A DNA stretch of 64,000 nt, from NCBI GenBank assembly GCA_934047225.1, contig OW204004.1, forward strand, positions 9,118,401 through 9,182,400. The letters are read 5' to 3'. Made by a program: the position numbers and the translations under genes. The DNA comes from Ypsolopha sequella. Taxonomy: Eukaryota; Arthropoda; Insecta; Lepidoptera; Ypsolophidae. Within the stretch, counting starts at the first letter, position 1. Every line of letters begins with the position of its first letter. Positions 1-11,250 of the stretch are shown piece after piece. The notes under the pieces were generated by a model. The model saw only the letters and a program-made list of their open reading frames with translations. It had not been told where the DNA came from and did no database searches.

Positions 1-215
1 ACCTGCGACCTTCTGCTTACATGACAGGCGCGCTACCGACTACGACTGCGCTACCAAGGTTCGTACCTGGAACGACGAATTTTTTCACCATACCTGTACA
101 CGGTTCTTTTTTGTAAATACTTGATTACCAGCTTGTAATGCACATACTGAACACTCACAAGGGCGTTATGTGATTTCACGCCTTGCTCATTCTGAACAGA
201 AGGCGCTGTCTTCGC
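1..215 (-). mobile_element. tRNA-derived SINE, partial, antisense
   Basis: Read on the minus strand this segment ends in a tRNA-like head with an A-box-like GTAGCGCG stretch and a box-B-like GGTCGCAGGT. It is closely similar to 7945-8150 and shares the same head with 32715-32850 and 33347-33575. The left end is cut by the window edge. It is a retroposed repeat and not a tRNA gene, because no acceptor stem can be folded. Confidence 0.6.
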
Positions 216-236
216 TACAATACCTGTTGCATCCAT

Positions 237-515
237 CCATCCATCAGCCTGTATTCATCCATTGCTGGACATAGGCCTCCCCCATATTACGCCACTCTTG
301 GCGGTCCTCAGTCAGCCGCCACCCGCAACGTCCTTCAGATCGTCAGTCCAGCGGGCACGAGGGCGGCCTACGCTGCGCTTTGCTGTACGTGGTCTCCATT
401 CCAATGCCTTTCGGCCCCAACGGTTATCACGTTGGCGACAAATATGGCCAGTCCACTGCCACTTCAACTTACTGATTCGGCAGGCTATGTCGGTCACCTT
501 CGATCTCTGACGGAC
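237..515 (-). mobile_element. RTE-type LINE 3' fragment
   Basis: The minus-strand translation contains [18 protein letters not shown] and [20 protein letters not shown]. These are the same words as in the C-terminal end of the LINE at 30993-31694, and they are typical of the tail after the reverse transcriptase of RTE-clade elements. Only the last part of the ORF is present, so this is a 5'-truncated dead copy next to the CFAP20-like gene. Confidence 0.75.
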
Positions 516-569
516 CTGTTGCATCAGACAGTGAAATTCAACAGTTCTCATTAACTATGATTATGAGTT

Positions 570-575
570 TTTATT
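570..575 (-). promoter_or_regulatory. candidate poly(A) signal of the CFAP20-like gene
   Basis: AATAAA on the minus strand, about 80 bases after the stop codon of the 656-1738 gene. The matching signal is kept in the other arm of the inverted duplication near 8278. The position suits a 3' end, but cleavage is not shown. Confidence 0.5.
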
Positions 576-655
576 GCAAAATCCATCGCTTTGGATACTA
601 ATTATTATTAGACAACTTATAAAATTCAATGTTTGCAAAAACAAAAAATACTTAT

Positions 656-1738
656 TTAATCTTCAACAGAATCGTCATCGTTTTCATTAGGGGGTTTTAC
701 GTTTTCTTTTTCCTCTTCTACAGATCCATTATCACTTTTGGAATTTGTTTCAGTATTTAACGAGCTCTCTTCTTCATTTCCAAATTCAATGTTATCTTCA
801 TCTGCTACATCTTCAATTACATTTACAGCAGCAAGCTCTTCCACTATCTCGTCGACGATTTTTTGCTTGTCTATTGTTTCTTGGATGGATTTTATTGAAT
901 CCTTTTTAGGTAATTCTAAACCTTCATCAACTTTTGTATGTTCATTGACTAATGTTGAAGCTCTGTTTTGGCTTGATGTCTTAGGAGATATAGCATTTTT
1001 TGTATTCGACCAATGTTCTTTAGACACTTTTCTTGAATCCACGACATTTTTGTCGTTTGAAGATTTTGACGCGTTAGATATAGATAGTTTTGCTGCTTGT
1101 GTATCAGATTTAATCACCTTCTCGAGAGATGGTTTGGGTGCAGAAGCTACTGTGATTGTTTGAGACTTGCGTTTAATTGGAACAGGCAAGTGTAGCTGAA
1201 GCAGGGGAGGCAGCTCTTCTTCAGTTAACAGCCTCTCAGCAAAGTATATTTGTCTGATTCGAATACTGGCATTAATCTTTAGGTTCTGAGTTTCTAAGTA
1301 TTCTCGTTTATAAGCACGATTTGTAAACTCTGCCAAATTAAACTGAATCTGGTTCCAACCATCAGCGAGACAAATCGGCATCGCAGTACAAAATGGCAAT
1401 ATCTGAGTTGTTGACTGGAAGTTCGCCACACGAAACCTTCGCCTAGTCTTTGTACTGTCAAGGATAGTTACTTCAAAAGTGAAGTACTTTTTTAAATTCT
1501 TTACAGTCATAATGAGGAAGGGCATGCCTATCCCTAAAACTTTTTTGCCTTTTGGGCAAGTCATGTACGTTGTACTTACATTAGTTCCTCCTATTTCTAC
1601 AACCATCTTCTTTAATTCATGATCAAGATACCTCTCGAGGTAGCCGTCTTTTACCTTTACGTCCCATAACTCGAAAGGATTTGACCCACCACCGTGGAAA
1701 ATACATAACGCACCATGTTGGTAACTGTTTCGGAACAT
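656..1738 (-). CDS. CFAP20-like protein with acidic C-terminal tail (intronless)
   Basis: The frame is 360 codons from ATG at 1738. Residues 1-188 match the CFAP20/Bug22 family from end to end, with the family words GTNVSTTY, NLKKYFTFEV, RRRFR, DGWNQIQFNL and LTEEELPP. Family members bind the seams of ciliary and centriolar microtubules and are usually about 190 residues, so this one is nearly twice the normal length. Residues from about 195 are a low-complexity tail, first Lys/Ser-rich and then strongly acidic, with no domain I recognise. No intron is visible, and the sequence differs clearly from canonical CFAP20. I infer a retro-derived paralogue, perhaps with a sperm-flagellum role, rather than the ancestral gene. 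Its mirror-image copy at 2028-7874 is broken. The start is supported because homology begins at residue 1 (MF-N-Q-G). An unexpressed young copy cannot be excluded. Confidence 0.85.
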   Translation of the reverse strand: MFRNSYQHGALCIFHGGGSNPFELWDVKVKDGYLERYLDHELKKMVVEIGGTNVSTTYMTCPKGKKVLGIGMPFLIMTVKNLKKYFTFEVTILDSTKTRRRFRVANFQSTTQILPFCTAMPICLADGWNQIQFNLAEFTNRAYKREYLETQNLKINASIRIRQIYFAERLLTEEELPPLLQLHLPVPIKRKSQTITVASAPKPSLEKVIKSDTQAAKLSISNASKSSNDKNVVDSRKVSKEHWSNTKNAISPKTSSQNRASTLVNEHTKVDEGLELPKKDSIKSIQETIDKQKIVDEIVEELAAVNVIEDVADEDNIEFGNEEESSLNTETNSKSDNGSVEEEKENVKPPNENDDDSVED

Positions 1739-1770
1739 GTTACGCTTTGTTCACAGTACACATTGGTTTT

Positions 1771-1926
1771 GTTAATAAATAAGTATTCATCAATATTCTT
1801 CTTTAGTATTCTAGATTTTTATCTAGACATCTGTCAAACACAAATCATGTTAATAAATAAGTATTCATCAATATTCTTCTTTAGTATTCTAGATTTTTAT
1901 CTAGACATCTGTCAAACACAAATCAT
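1771..1926 (+). repeat. 78-bp tandem duplication at the palindrome centre
   Basis: Two head-to-tail copies (1771-1848 and 1849-1926) lie in the 5' region of the minus-strand gene. The right arm has one copy, reading away from 1926. The axis is a 7-base spacer (1919-1925) between CTGTCAAACA and TGTTTGACAG. Both gene starts (1738 and 2028) flank this block, so it would be the shared promoter region of the two divergent copies. Confidence 0.9.
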
Positions 1927-2634
1927 GTTTGACAGATGTCTAGATAAAAATCTAGAATACTAAAGAAGAATATTGATGAATACTTATTTATTAACAAAAC
2001 CAATGTGTACTGTGAACAAAGCGTAACATGTTCCGAAACAGTTACCAACATGGTGCGTTATGTATTTTCCACGGTGGTGGGTCAAATCCTTTCGAGTTAT
2101 GGGACGTAAAGGTAAAAGACGGCTACCTCGAGAGGTATCTTGATCATGAATTAAAGAAGATGGTTGTAGAAATAGGAGGAACTAATGTAAGTACAACGTA
2201 CATGACTTGCCCAAAAGGCAAAAAAGTTTTAGGGATAGGCATGCCCTTCCTCATTATGACTGTAAAGAATTTAAAATAGTACTTCACTTTTGAAGTAACT
2301 ATCCTTGACAGTACAAAGACTAGGCGAAGGTTTCGTGTGGCGAACTTCCAGTCAACAACTCAGATATTGCCATTTTGTACTGCGATGCCGATTTGTCTCG
2401 CTGATGGTTGGAACCAGATTCAGTTTAATTTGGCAGAGTTTACAAATCGTGCTTATAAACGAGAATACTTAGAAACTCAGAACCTAAAGATTAATGCCAG
2501 TATTCGAATCAGACAAATATACTTTGCTGAGAGGCTGTTAACTGAAGAAGAGCTGCCTCCCCTGCTTCAGCTACACTTGCCAGTTCCAATTAAACGCAAG
2601 TCTCAAACAATCACAGTAGCTTCTGCACCCAAAC

Positions 2635-3988
2635 TGTCAGATTGCACGACCGGCGGGTACCCGGTCTTTCCACCAGTCGTGCAACTGGACAAGATAAAAT
2701 TAAACAGTGACCTAATTGTAACCTAATCGATGGTAAAAGGTTCTGAAGAAAACTTCGAGGTACTTTACAATTAAGTGTATTTAACTTTATCACAAAACAA
2801 AACGTCAATTCCACAAGCCAAAGGTGTTACAGAAAAATTATACTTAGTTACAAGCTTTTGGCCAAGACCTTCATTTGACATATATCTTGCCAAGACATTA
2901 CTAAACCTTAAATACCTTTAAATAGTTGTGTCAGGGACTGCCTTAACATCAGGTAGTAATATTACATTGGAATTAGTATTGCCAAGACAAAAAATAAAAC
3001 ATTTAAGTGATAACTAGATGTGTTTGTTACCGCCTTAACCACAGGTAACTAGATTACATGGAAACTTGTGGAATTACATTAAAAAAAAACTTTAAGGGTA
3101 ACAAAACTTGAAAACATACAAGGGAATTAATTTCCAAAAATAAATCTAGCTCAGGGAAGCCGTAGATCCTACAAACAATAAATATTTGTCGTACATACTC
3201 TTTAAACCAAATCGTCTGGTACACCATTTAGTTCTACCAGAAAAAAAAATATTACGGAACATAAAATTTTACAGTTTGGGTTATTCGGTGAAACAGGAAG
3301 AAGAATTTACCCTTGGTTACTAATAGGACACATAACTAAGTGTCCTGAAAACATACTGTCCTAGGTATCTTAATTGTGTGTGGTTAAAAGTAAAAATTCC
3401 AACACATACTTGAATTTCTCCAATAACACCACAGGAAATGACACGCCGTCCGCTGCCCCCTTCAAGGTCAACGATCCTCGTCCACGCAGACAAAGGAACT
3501 GCTTACTGCGTACACCACGCGGCGATCATTCCTCTGCCAGCCGGATAAATCACCAACGAGGCAATACAACTTCAAACTTGAAAAATTTGGTAAATCTCGA
3601 AAACATGAAGATCTTGAAAACATCTTGAAAACATGAAGACCCATGATCTGACGATAGTCAGAACTCCCACCAACCCAACGAAAAAATTCCTTTTCTAAAT
3701 CATCCGAAAGCATATGTATAATCTTCCAAATATATCAAAACACAACTCCTGTTGGCACATCCGCCATTTTCCTCCGCCGTTGAACGCCATAAAATGAGGA
3801 AACACTCAACACAAGTTTACAGCAACAACTCCGGCCGACAAATGAACGAGAAAAAACCTCGGGCAATGCAGCAGTCACGCGAGCAACTTTATGTCTAATT
3901 AAGAGGGTAAACCGAAATTTAACATCAAGCAAAACTACGACGCGTAACTTTTTGTGATAACCAACCCTACAAAATTTGCAATGCTACA
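2635..3988 (+). repeat. 5' (left) LTR
   Basis: Direct repeat of 6037-7393, starting TGTCAGATTG and ending GCTACA. The two LTRs differ at only about eight to ten sites by eye (substitutions plus indels in A-runs), so the insertion is young. The orientation of the element is not fixed by any gene. Confidence 0.9.
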
Positions 3989-6036
3989 ATACCCCCTCCC
4001 GAAGCATAAGAGGTGCGCCTAGAGCACCGATCGCTGCCCTCAGCGTAAAACCACAACAAAAAACTAAAAAATTTTTTTTTTTTAAAACCCAAAAGAAAAA
4101 AAACAAATTAACCCCCCCCGATGATTTTATAAAAAAAAAACCAACACAAAACAAAAACCTAATAACTAAAGTAGATGCCTGAAAACAGCACACCTACAAA
4201 CAAAACCAAATAAAAACCAAAGACAAACATAAAACAAGAGAATCAAACATCCGTCAAACCCCAAAACAAAGTCGAACCCACGACAAAAAAAACAAAAAAA
4301 CCAAACAAAAGTAACCCTTCCTGCGGGAACAACAAAAGTAGTGCGCTAGTATTCGTAATGACGAAATGCTACCCCCCAACTATAAAAATAAAACAAATGA
4401 AATCATTCAAGAGTTCCGCCTCGGCCCCTCACCATCAACATGACCTGTATCACCGGAATCAACGAACTTAATCGAACTTACCGGCATCAACAAGCCACTC
4501 CAGTGAGAGGAAAAAAAAAACACCAGGAGACTCAAACGAGTAACTCCCAGACGTCCAGGGATTATCGCCCTCTTCAAAAAAAACCACGGCTACCCTATAC
4601 CACCAAACGGCAGCGGACAAAAGTGTATAACGGCCCACACCAAAAAAAAAACCGAGACCTCTTTGAGCTGGAGTAGGTCACTGTCGAAATTTGACTTCTA
4701 CCAAAACCGGCCCAGTGTATCCTAGCATACATCACCAACCTTACTTCCATACCTCTCTGCATTCTATCCATTTAAACATAACATCCAAACTTCTTAACGA
4801 GCCAGACTATGCTGTCCGTCAGTAACCTTCCAAACAAAATTAGGTATCCCCCCAAATATATTGTTGGGACACTCAAACACTGGCCATGAAATCAAACTCA
4901 ACTCCCACCCGGGCTCGCGAATGAAACAAAAGTGGAAAAACGGGATCATTACGAATAAAAGTCGCGTCACTAACAAATCCAGCAGGGGGAATAAATTTTA
5001 AACAAAACACGAATCTCACTAACACGTGAGTCCGTGAAACTAACCAAACCCCCTGACAAAAATGTCATAAAATAAAAAAACTGTTACTCAATTTTAATTG
5101 AAGGAAATCCCCCAAAACAAACAAAAAAAAACAAAAATTTGAGTAACTAAAAAAAACATTACTAAAAAGAAAAAAAAAATTACCCCCAAAGCAAACTATA
5201 TTTATTATATGACGGTAAAAAAAACAAAACAAACAAATAAACCTACCCGATACCTCGGCTCTTGCCTAAAAGCAAGTAAAACAAAACCCAGAACAACTCG
5301 AGAAGCGAGCTGAACCACGAACTAACCCCAATAAAATAAATTAAAAAAAACAAAACCCCAAAACCCGAGAATTGTAAAAACTTACAACCTCCTGCACGAA
5401 GCTCAATCCAAAGATTAGTGTAAAATAAACCACAATCACTGTTTTGAGGCTCCGTACGCCAACAAAAAAAAAACCCGAGGTATCAACAACCAAACACACG
5501 AAAATAACTGGCTTCCTTGACAGCATCCAAAGACCTAAAACCGTGGGTGTTAGCGTATCCGCGCGAAAAGTTAACTCTTAAATCAATTCATCCTTTAAGA
5601 GGACCAAAAAAAAAAAAAAAAACTACTTTAGTATCCATTTAAAAAAAAATCTGCTTCCTGTTTCTTACAAGTGTTTTAAATTCTTCTCAAATAAATTTGG
5701 TACCAAAATCACTGAGTGCAAAAAGGAATTTACACAACCACAAACACAACTCAGTGTAAACTAAAAAAAATTAAAAAACCATTTAAAAAAAAATTGTTGG
5801 TACCAAAAAAAAAACAGTGTAAATACACCCTAAGTTGTTACTCACAAAAAAAAACAAATTTAGCACTTAAATTTCCTTATATGTGCAAAAGCACACACTA
5901 AACCAAAATACACAGTACAAAAAAAAAAAAATGTTACACATACAAACCAAAAAAAAAAAACAGTAACAAGAAAAAACTCTGTTTCACCAAATAACCCTTC
6001 GACAAATATTATTATTTAAAAACGTAAGGGCGCCAT
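3989..6036. other. non-coding interior of the LTR element
   Basis: Long A-runs and AAAACAAAAC-type words dominate, and G and T are scarce on the plus strand. The small frames here have no similarity to retroelement proteins and fall apart at A-runs. The last bases before the right LTR (AAAAACGTAAGGGCGCCA) are only weakly purine-rich, so the polypurine tract is uncertain. Confidence 0.75.
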
Positions 6037-7393
6037 TGTCAGATTGCACGACCGGCGGGTACCCGGTCTTTCCACCAGTCGTGCAACTGGACAAGATAAA
6101 ATTAAACAGTGACCTAATTGTAACCTAATCGATGGTAAAAGGTTCTGAAGAAAACTTCGAGGTACTTTACAATTAAGTGTATTTAACTTTATCACAAAAC
6201 AAAACGTCAATTCCACAAGCCAAAGGTGTTACAGAAAAATTATACTTAGTTACAAGCTTTTGGCCAAGACCTTCATTTGACATATATCTTGCCAAGACAT
6301 TACTAAACCTTAAATACCTTTAAATAGTTGTGTCAGGGACCGCCTTAACATCAGGTAGTAATATTACATTGGAATTAGTATTGCCAAGACAAAAAAAAAA
6401 AACATTTAAGTGATAACTAGATGTGTTTGTTACCGCCTTAACCACAGGTAACTAGATTACATGGAAACTTGTGGAATTACATTAAAAAAAAACTTTAAGG
6501 GTAACAAAACTTGAAAACATACAAGGGAATTAATTTCCAAAAATAAATCTAGCTCAGGGAAGCCGTAGATCCTACAAACAATAAATATTTGTCGTACATA
6601 CTCTTTAAACCAAATCGTCTGGTACACCATTTAGTTCTACCAGAAAAAAAAATATTACGGAACATAAAATTTTACAGTTTGGGTTATTCGGTGAAACAGG
6701 AAGAAGAATTTACCCTTGGTTACTAATAGGACACATAACTAAGTGTCCTGAAAACATACCGTCCTAGGTATCTTAATTGTGTGTGGTTAAAAGTAAAAAT
6801 TCCAACACATACTTGAATTTCTCCAATAAACACCACAGGAAATGACACGCCGTCCGCTGCCCCCTTCAAGGTCAACGATCCTCGTCCACGCAGACAAAGG
6901 AACTGCTTACTGCGTACACCACGCGGCGATCATTCCTCTGCCAGCCGGATAAATCACCAACGAGGCAATACAACTTCAAACTTGAAAAATTTGGTAAATC
7001 TCGAAAACATGAAGATCTTGAAAACATCTTGAAAACATGAAGACCCATGATCTGACGATAGTCAGAACTCCCACCAACCCGACGAAAAAATTCCTTTTCT
7101 AAATCATCCGAAAGCATATGTATAATCTTCCAAATATATCAAAACACAACTCCTGTTGGCACATCCGCCATTTTCCTCCGCCGTTGAACGCCATAAAATG
7201 AGGAAACACTCAACACAAGTTTACAGCAACAACTCCGGCCGACAAATGAACGAGAAAAAACCTCGGGCAATGCAGCAGTCACGCGAGCAACTTCATGTCT
7301 AATTAAGAGGGTAAACCGAAATTTAACATCAAGCAAAACTACGACGCGTAACTTTTTGTGATAACCAACCCCACCAAAATTTGCAATGCTACA
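6037..7393 (+). repeat. 3' (right) LTR
   Basis: Direct repeat of 2635-3988. Its end (CTACA at 7389-7393) is followed by the target duplication AAAC and then by the interrupted CFAP20-like sequence. Confidence 0.9.
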
Positions 7394-7888
7394 AAACCAT
7401 CTCTCGAGAAGGTGATTAAATCTGATACACAAGCAGCAAAACTATCTATATCTAACGCGTCAAAATCTTCAAACGACAAAAATGTCGTGGATTCAAGAAA
7501 AGTGTCTAAAGAACATTGGTCGAATACAAAAAAATGCTATATCTCCTAAGACATCAAGCCAAAACAGAGCTTCAACATTAGTCAATGAACATACAAAAGT
7601 TGATGAAGGTTTAGAATTACCTAAAAAGGATTCAATAAAATCCATCCAAGAAACAATAGACAAGCAAAAAATCGTCGACGAGATAGTGGAAGAGCTTGCT
7701 GCTGTAAATGTAATTGAAGATGTAGCAGATGAAGATAACATTGAATTTGGAAATGAAGAAGAGAGCTCGTTAAATACTGAAACAAATTCCAAAAGTGATA
7801 ATGGATCTGTAGAAGAGGAAAAAGAAAACGTAAAGCCCCCTAATGAAAACGATGACGATTCTGTTGAAGATTAAATAATTATTATTAG

Positions 7889-8240
7889 AGTGCATTACAA
7901 ACATGAAATCAATCAGAAACAAAGCACAAATATTTTGAAAAAAATCCACGGGCCAGTATTTGAACCTACGACCTCCTGCTTACATGACAATCGCGCTACC
8001 GATGCGCTACCAAGGTTCGTATTTAATTTTTCCACCATACTTGTACATTGTTTTTTTAACTACTATATGCAAGCTTGTAATGCACATACTGAACACTCAC
8101 GAGGGTGATGTGATATGTGATTTCATTTCACGCCTTGCTCTTTCTGAACAGAACATCAGAAACTTTAAAAGCACAAATATTTTTCTAAATATTTATGTTT
8201 TTAAATTTGTTTCTAGTTGATTTCTAGTTTTTAATGCACT
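7889..8240. mobile_element. foldback element with nested SINE
   Basis: Starts AGTGCATTAC and ends TAATGCACT. The next 30-60 bases of the two ends are also roughly inverted copies of each other. The flanks carry related AATAATTATTA sequence. The centre (about 7945-8150) is a SINE like 1-215. It sits just after the stop codon of the pseudogene and is absent from the intact arm. Related ends occur at 46527 and near 60115. Confidence 0.65.
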
Positions 8241-8400
8241 CAAATAATTATTACAGTATCCAAAGCGATGGATTTCGCAATAAAAACATATAATGTGCAG
8301 ATTTGCAGACTGTAGGTATATGTAACTTATAAATAAGTAAGATGTTTGTTCCACGATATTACACGACTCCTTGACTCAGAATGGTTGAACCTTTCCGTAT

Positions 8401-11250
8401 TACAAATACAATACAAATACAAATACAAAATATCTTTATTGGTAACACAAATTAGATTTACATGGTAATGTTTTTGGAATCACCTTTTAAGCATGCAATG
8501 CTTGTACCAGGTGACTCAGCTCTTTCTATAACTTTATATAATTAACTAAATGTAGAAAACAATAATCATTAAAACAAGTTTAATAAAGATACTAAGTGTA
8601 AGATATTTTAATATATTATATAGATATAATTATGTGTGTAAATGTATAATGTATAATTTTAATATTTATGTTATATTTGTGTAATATAAATATAAGGAAT
8701 AGTTTAAAATTACAGATTAAATAAGATTATAGTGTTAGATTATATTATATCAATGATAAATTTAAAAATATATTATATAATTAATATATATTAAATGTAC
8801 TTATAATAATATGTTATTGTATGCGAGTCAATAAATATTCAGTTTCTTCGTAGTTTAGTGGAAGTAACCAATTAGTAATTGCCTTCTTACATTCGTAGTA
8901 AGGCTTACCATAAATGTTTAATTCATGATTTAACTTATTGTAAAGTAATGCCGATCGTTTAGAGTACTGTACGCTTGCAAAATCGGTTTTAGTTTCTGGA
9001 ATTTTAGCTATATTGTATTTTCTTCTTTTCATAAATAGTCTTGCATCATAAACAATATCTTTGTCTTTTTTTAGCACAGATTGAAGTATGTACAATTTCC
9101 TCACAGATAAACAGTTGCATAATTCGTAAAGGCCACTAGTTGGGAATCTCCTTTTTTTAAAATGCATTATCTTCAGAAGACCACGTTGGATCCTTTCAAG
9201 GTTCAAGAATTTAGTCTTTCCTGCCCCTCCCCAGACTGGAATACAGTAAACCAAGATAGACTGCACCAAAGCGAAATATATTGTGCTTAGTAAGTCGCTA
9301 TTTTTATTTTCTGATGATTTGGGTGGTGCAATGTGTCTCAACGTTGCGAATATCCAGCTGAGCTTTCGTATTCGGTTTGCAACTTGATCTAGGTGAGGAT
9401 ACCATGATAATCTGTCATCTAATATTACTCCTAGGTATTTAGTTTGTGAGACTTTCTCCAATTTGGGACAGTTACAATTTCCATTTAAAGTAGTGACACA
9501 TTTGTGAATCTTAATATTAAAGTCACTGTTTGGTTGGCGTCGAGCATTTATGCTAAAGCAGATGTAGTTTGATTTAGAGGCGTTTAGTGTAAGGAGATTA
9601 TTTTTTAACCAATGACCCACCCGCTTCAATTCACTTTCGGCATCGATTTTAATTTTATCCCAAGATTCACCAGAGAAGACCACAGCAGTATCATCAGCGT
9701 AACAAAATATTTTTGCATTGCATAATTTCATATTACAGAGATCGTTGATGTAAATCAAAAATAATGTAGGGCCTAAAACGCTTCCTTGTGGGACACCATA
9801 TGAAACTTGGGCGTCGTCACTGATTGTATCTCCCAGTTTAACTTTTTGTTTACGGTTTGAGAGATAGTTTTTTAAAAGCAATAGTGCAGTGTCTCTTATT
9901 CCAATTAATTCTAACTTCCGTTCAAGGATGGGAAAAGAAACGGTGTCAAAAGCTTTTTTGAGGTCCAAGAAAACTCCTAAACATCTGTTACCTGTATCTA
10001 ATTGTTCTGTAACAAAAGTACTCAAATCAGTTATTGCATCCTCAGTTGATATCGCTCGTCGGAAACCATATTGAGAAGGAGACAATATATCAAATTTACC
10101 AAGATAACCTAATAGTCGAACATTAAGTAACTTTTCGATGATTTTAGAGATAGCAGACAGGACAGAGATAGGTCTATAGTTATTAACATCGTCACTCTCC
10201 CCACCCTTGAATACTGGAGTAATAATGGACGCTTTAAGAGCTGTTGGAAAGATACCTTTCTGAAAACAAAGGTTAGCAAGATGAGTTAAAATAGGGACAA
10301 TTAATTGCCTAGCATGTTTCAGAAATTGTATTGGGATGTTATCCCAGCCTGGGGCACTATTTGATTTGAGATGTGTTAGTATGTTATCTACCTCATGATG
10401 ATCAGTATCAAGAAGTAGGAAAGAATTGGGCATTTTAGGGAGATCACTCAAACAAGTGTTCGTAGGGTTGGTTGTTTGTGACTTTATATCCTGTGCAAGG
10501 TTTTTCCCGATGTTGGCAAAGTAATTATTTACCAAATTTGCAGAGTCTTTAGCTGACGAGGAAGAATTGATTAGGTCTGTGTGTGATATTTTATGTTTGT
10601 TAGTGTAAGTTAGGTTTTTTATGTTTTTCCATAATAATTTGTTGTTGTTTACTGATTTGGCCAAAGTATCCCTGTCATATTTCCGTTTAAGTGTTTTTAT
10701 AAGCTTATTACAGTAATTTCTATATCGACAATATGTGATTTTTAGTACTTCATTGTAGGGATCGTTTCTAGTTTGTTTTTGCATTTTGTTTCTATTTTTT
10801 ATGCAACGTAAAATACCTGTAGTAATCCACGGTTTTATGATGCGTTTGTTTTTAGGGATAGTGACAATCGTAGTGTTTTTCTGTATTGCAGAATGAACTT
10901 CGTGAATTAGAGTGTCAGCTACTACATTTGGATCATTATTCAGAAGCAGTTCACATATATTTTTGTCTTGTAAATCTTTATAAGCGTTGTCATAGTCTAT
11001 TTTATTTCGATATTTGGCTGTGATTTTATTTTTATTTATTTTTGATAGAGAAAGGAAGGTCGTAAAATGATCAGTAATGGAAGTGTGTATTATTGCAATA
11101 AATGCCTTCTCGTTATTTTTCAATTTAAGCATAAAATGGTCAAGGCAAGTTTTTTGGCGCGTGGGAAAAATATGCCCAGCATTGATTCCAAAAGACGATA
11201 GCATATTTAAATAGTTAGTTTTATTGTTGTATTCAGTACTTAAGTAAGTA
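8401..11250 (-). mobile_element. 5'-truncated non-LTR retrotransposon (Jockey/CR1 type)
   Basis: The 3' end lies at the low coordinate. A CAATAAAGATA signal is followed by a tail of TATTTG repeats (8401-8430 on the minus strand). The body codes for reverse transcriptase. The 5' break is near 11250, inside the end of the endonuclease domain (residual words TRQKTCLDH and ITDHF). The 3' untranslated part (8431-8813) is AT-rich. Confidence 0.85.

Larger units (their letters stand above)
2635..7393. mobile_element. LTR retrotransposon without coding region (TRIM/LARD-like)
   Basis: Two direct LTRs of about 1.36 kb flank a 2.05-kb middle. The element begins TGTCAG and ends CTACA, and is flanked by a 4-bp duplication AAAC at 2631-2634 and 7394-7397. 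The empty site can be read in the intact gene arm and contains AAAC once. The middle (3989-6036) has no gag, protease, reverse transcriptase or integrase frame. It is very rich in A and C on the plus strand. No primer-binding site starting TGG follows the left LTR. It is therefore a non-autonomous element mobilised by another LTR family, probably Ty3/gypsy or BEL, judging by the short duplication. Confidence 0.88.
2028..7874 (+). pseudogene. CFAP20-like pseudogene, split by an LTR element
   Basis: This is the mirror copy of 656-1738. It opens with the same residues from ATG at 2028 but has three breaks. A Lys codon is changed to TAG at 2277-2279, right after NLK. An LTR element is inserted at 2635-7393, after about residue 203. 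One extra A in an A-run near 7530 shifts the frame of the acidic tail. The tail then continues in the shifted frame to the same stop at 7872-7874. No full-length product can come from this copy. Apart from the breaks it is almost identical to the intact arm, so loss of function is recent. Confidence 0.93.
560..8296. repeat. large inverted duplication holding the CFAP20-like gene
   Basis: The left arm (about 560-1918) and right arm (1926 to about 8296) are reverse complements. They cover the whole gene, its upstream region and its poly(A) signal. The right arm is longer because it took in an LTR element (2635-7393) and a foldback/SINE insertion (about 7889-8240). Outside those insertions only a few substitutions and indels separate the arms, which points to a recent event or to gene conversion. 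Confidence 0.9.

Noticed and set aside
3374..7432. Small frames inside the LTR element
   Set aside because: They occur in LTRs or A-rich interior, lack retroelement motifs and are broken at homopolymer runs.
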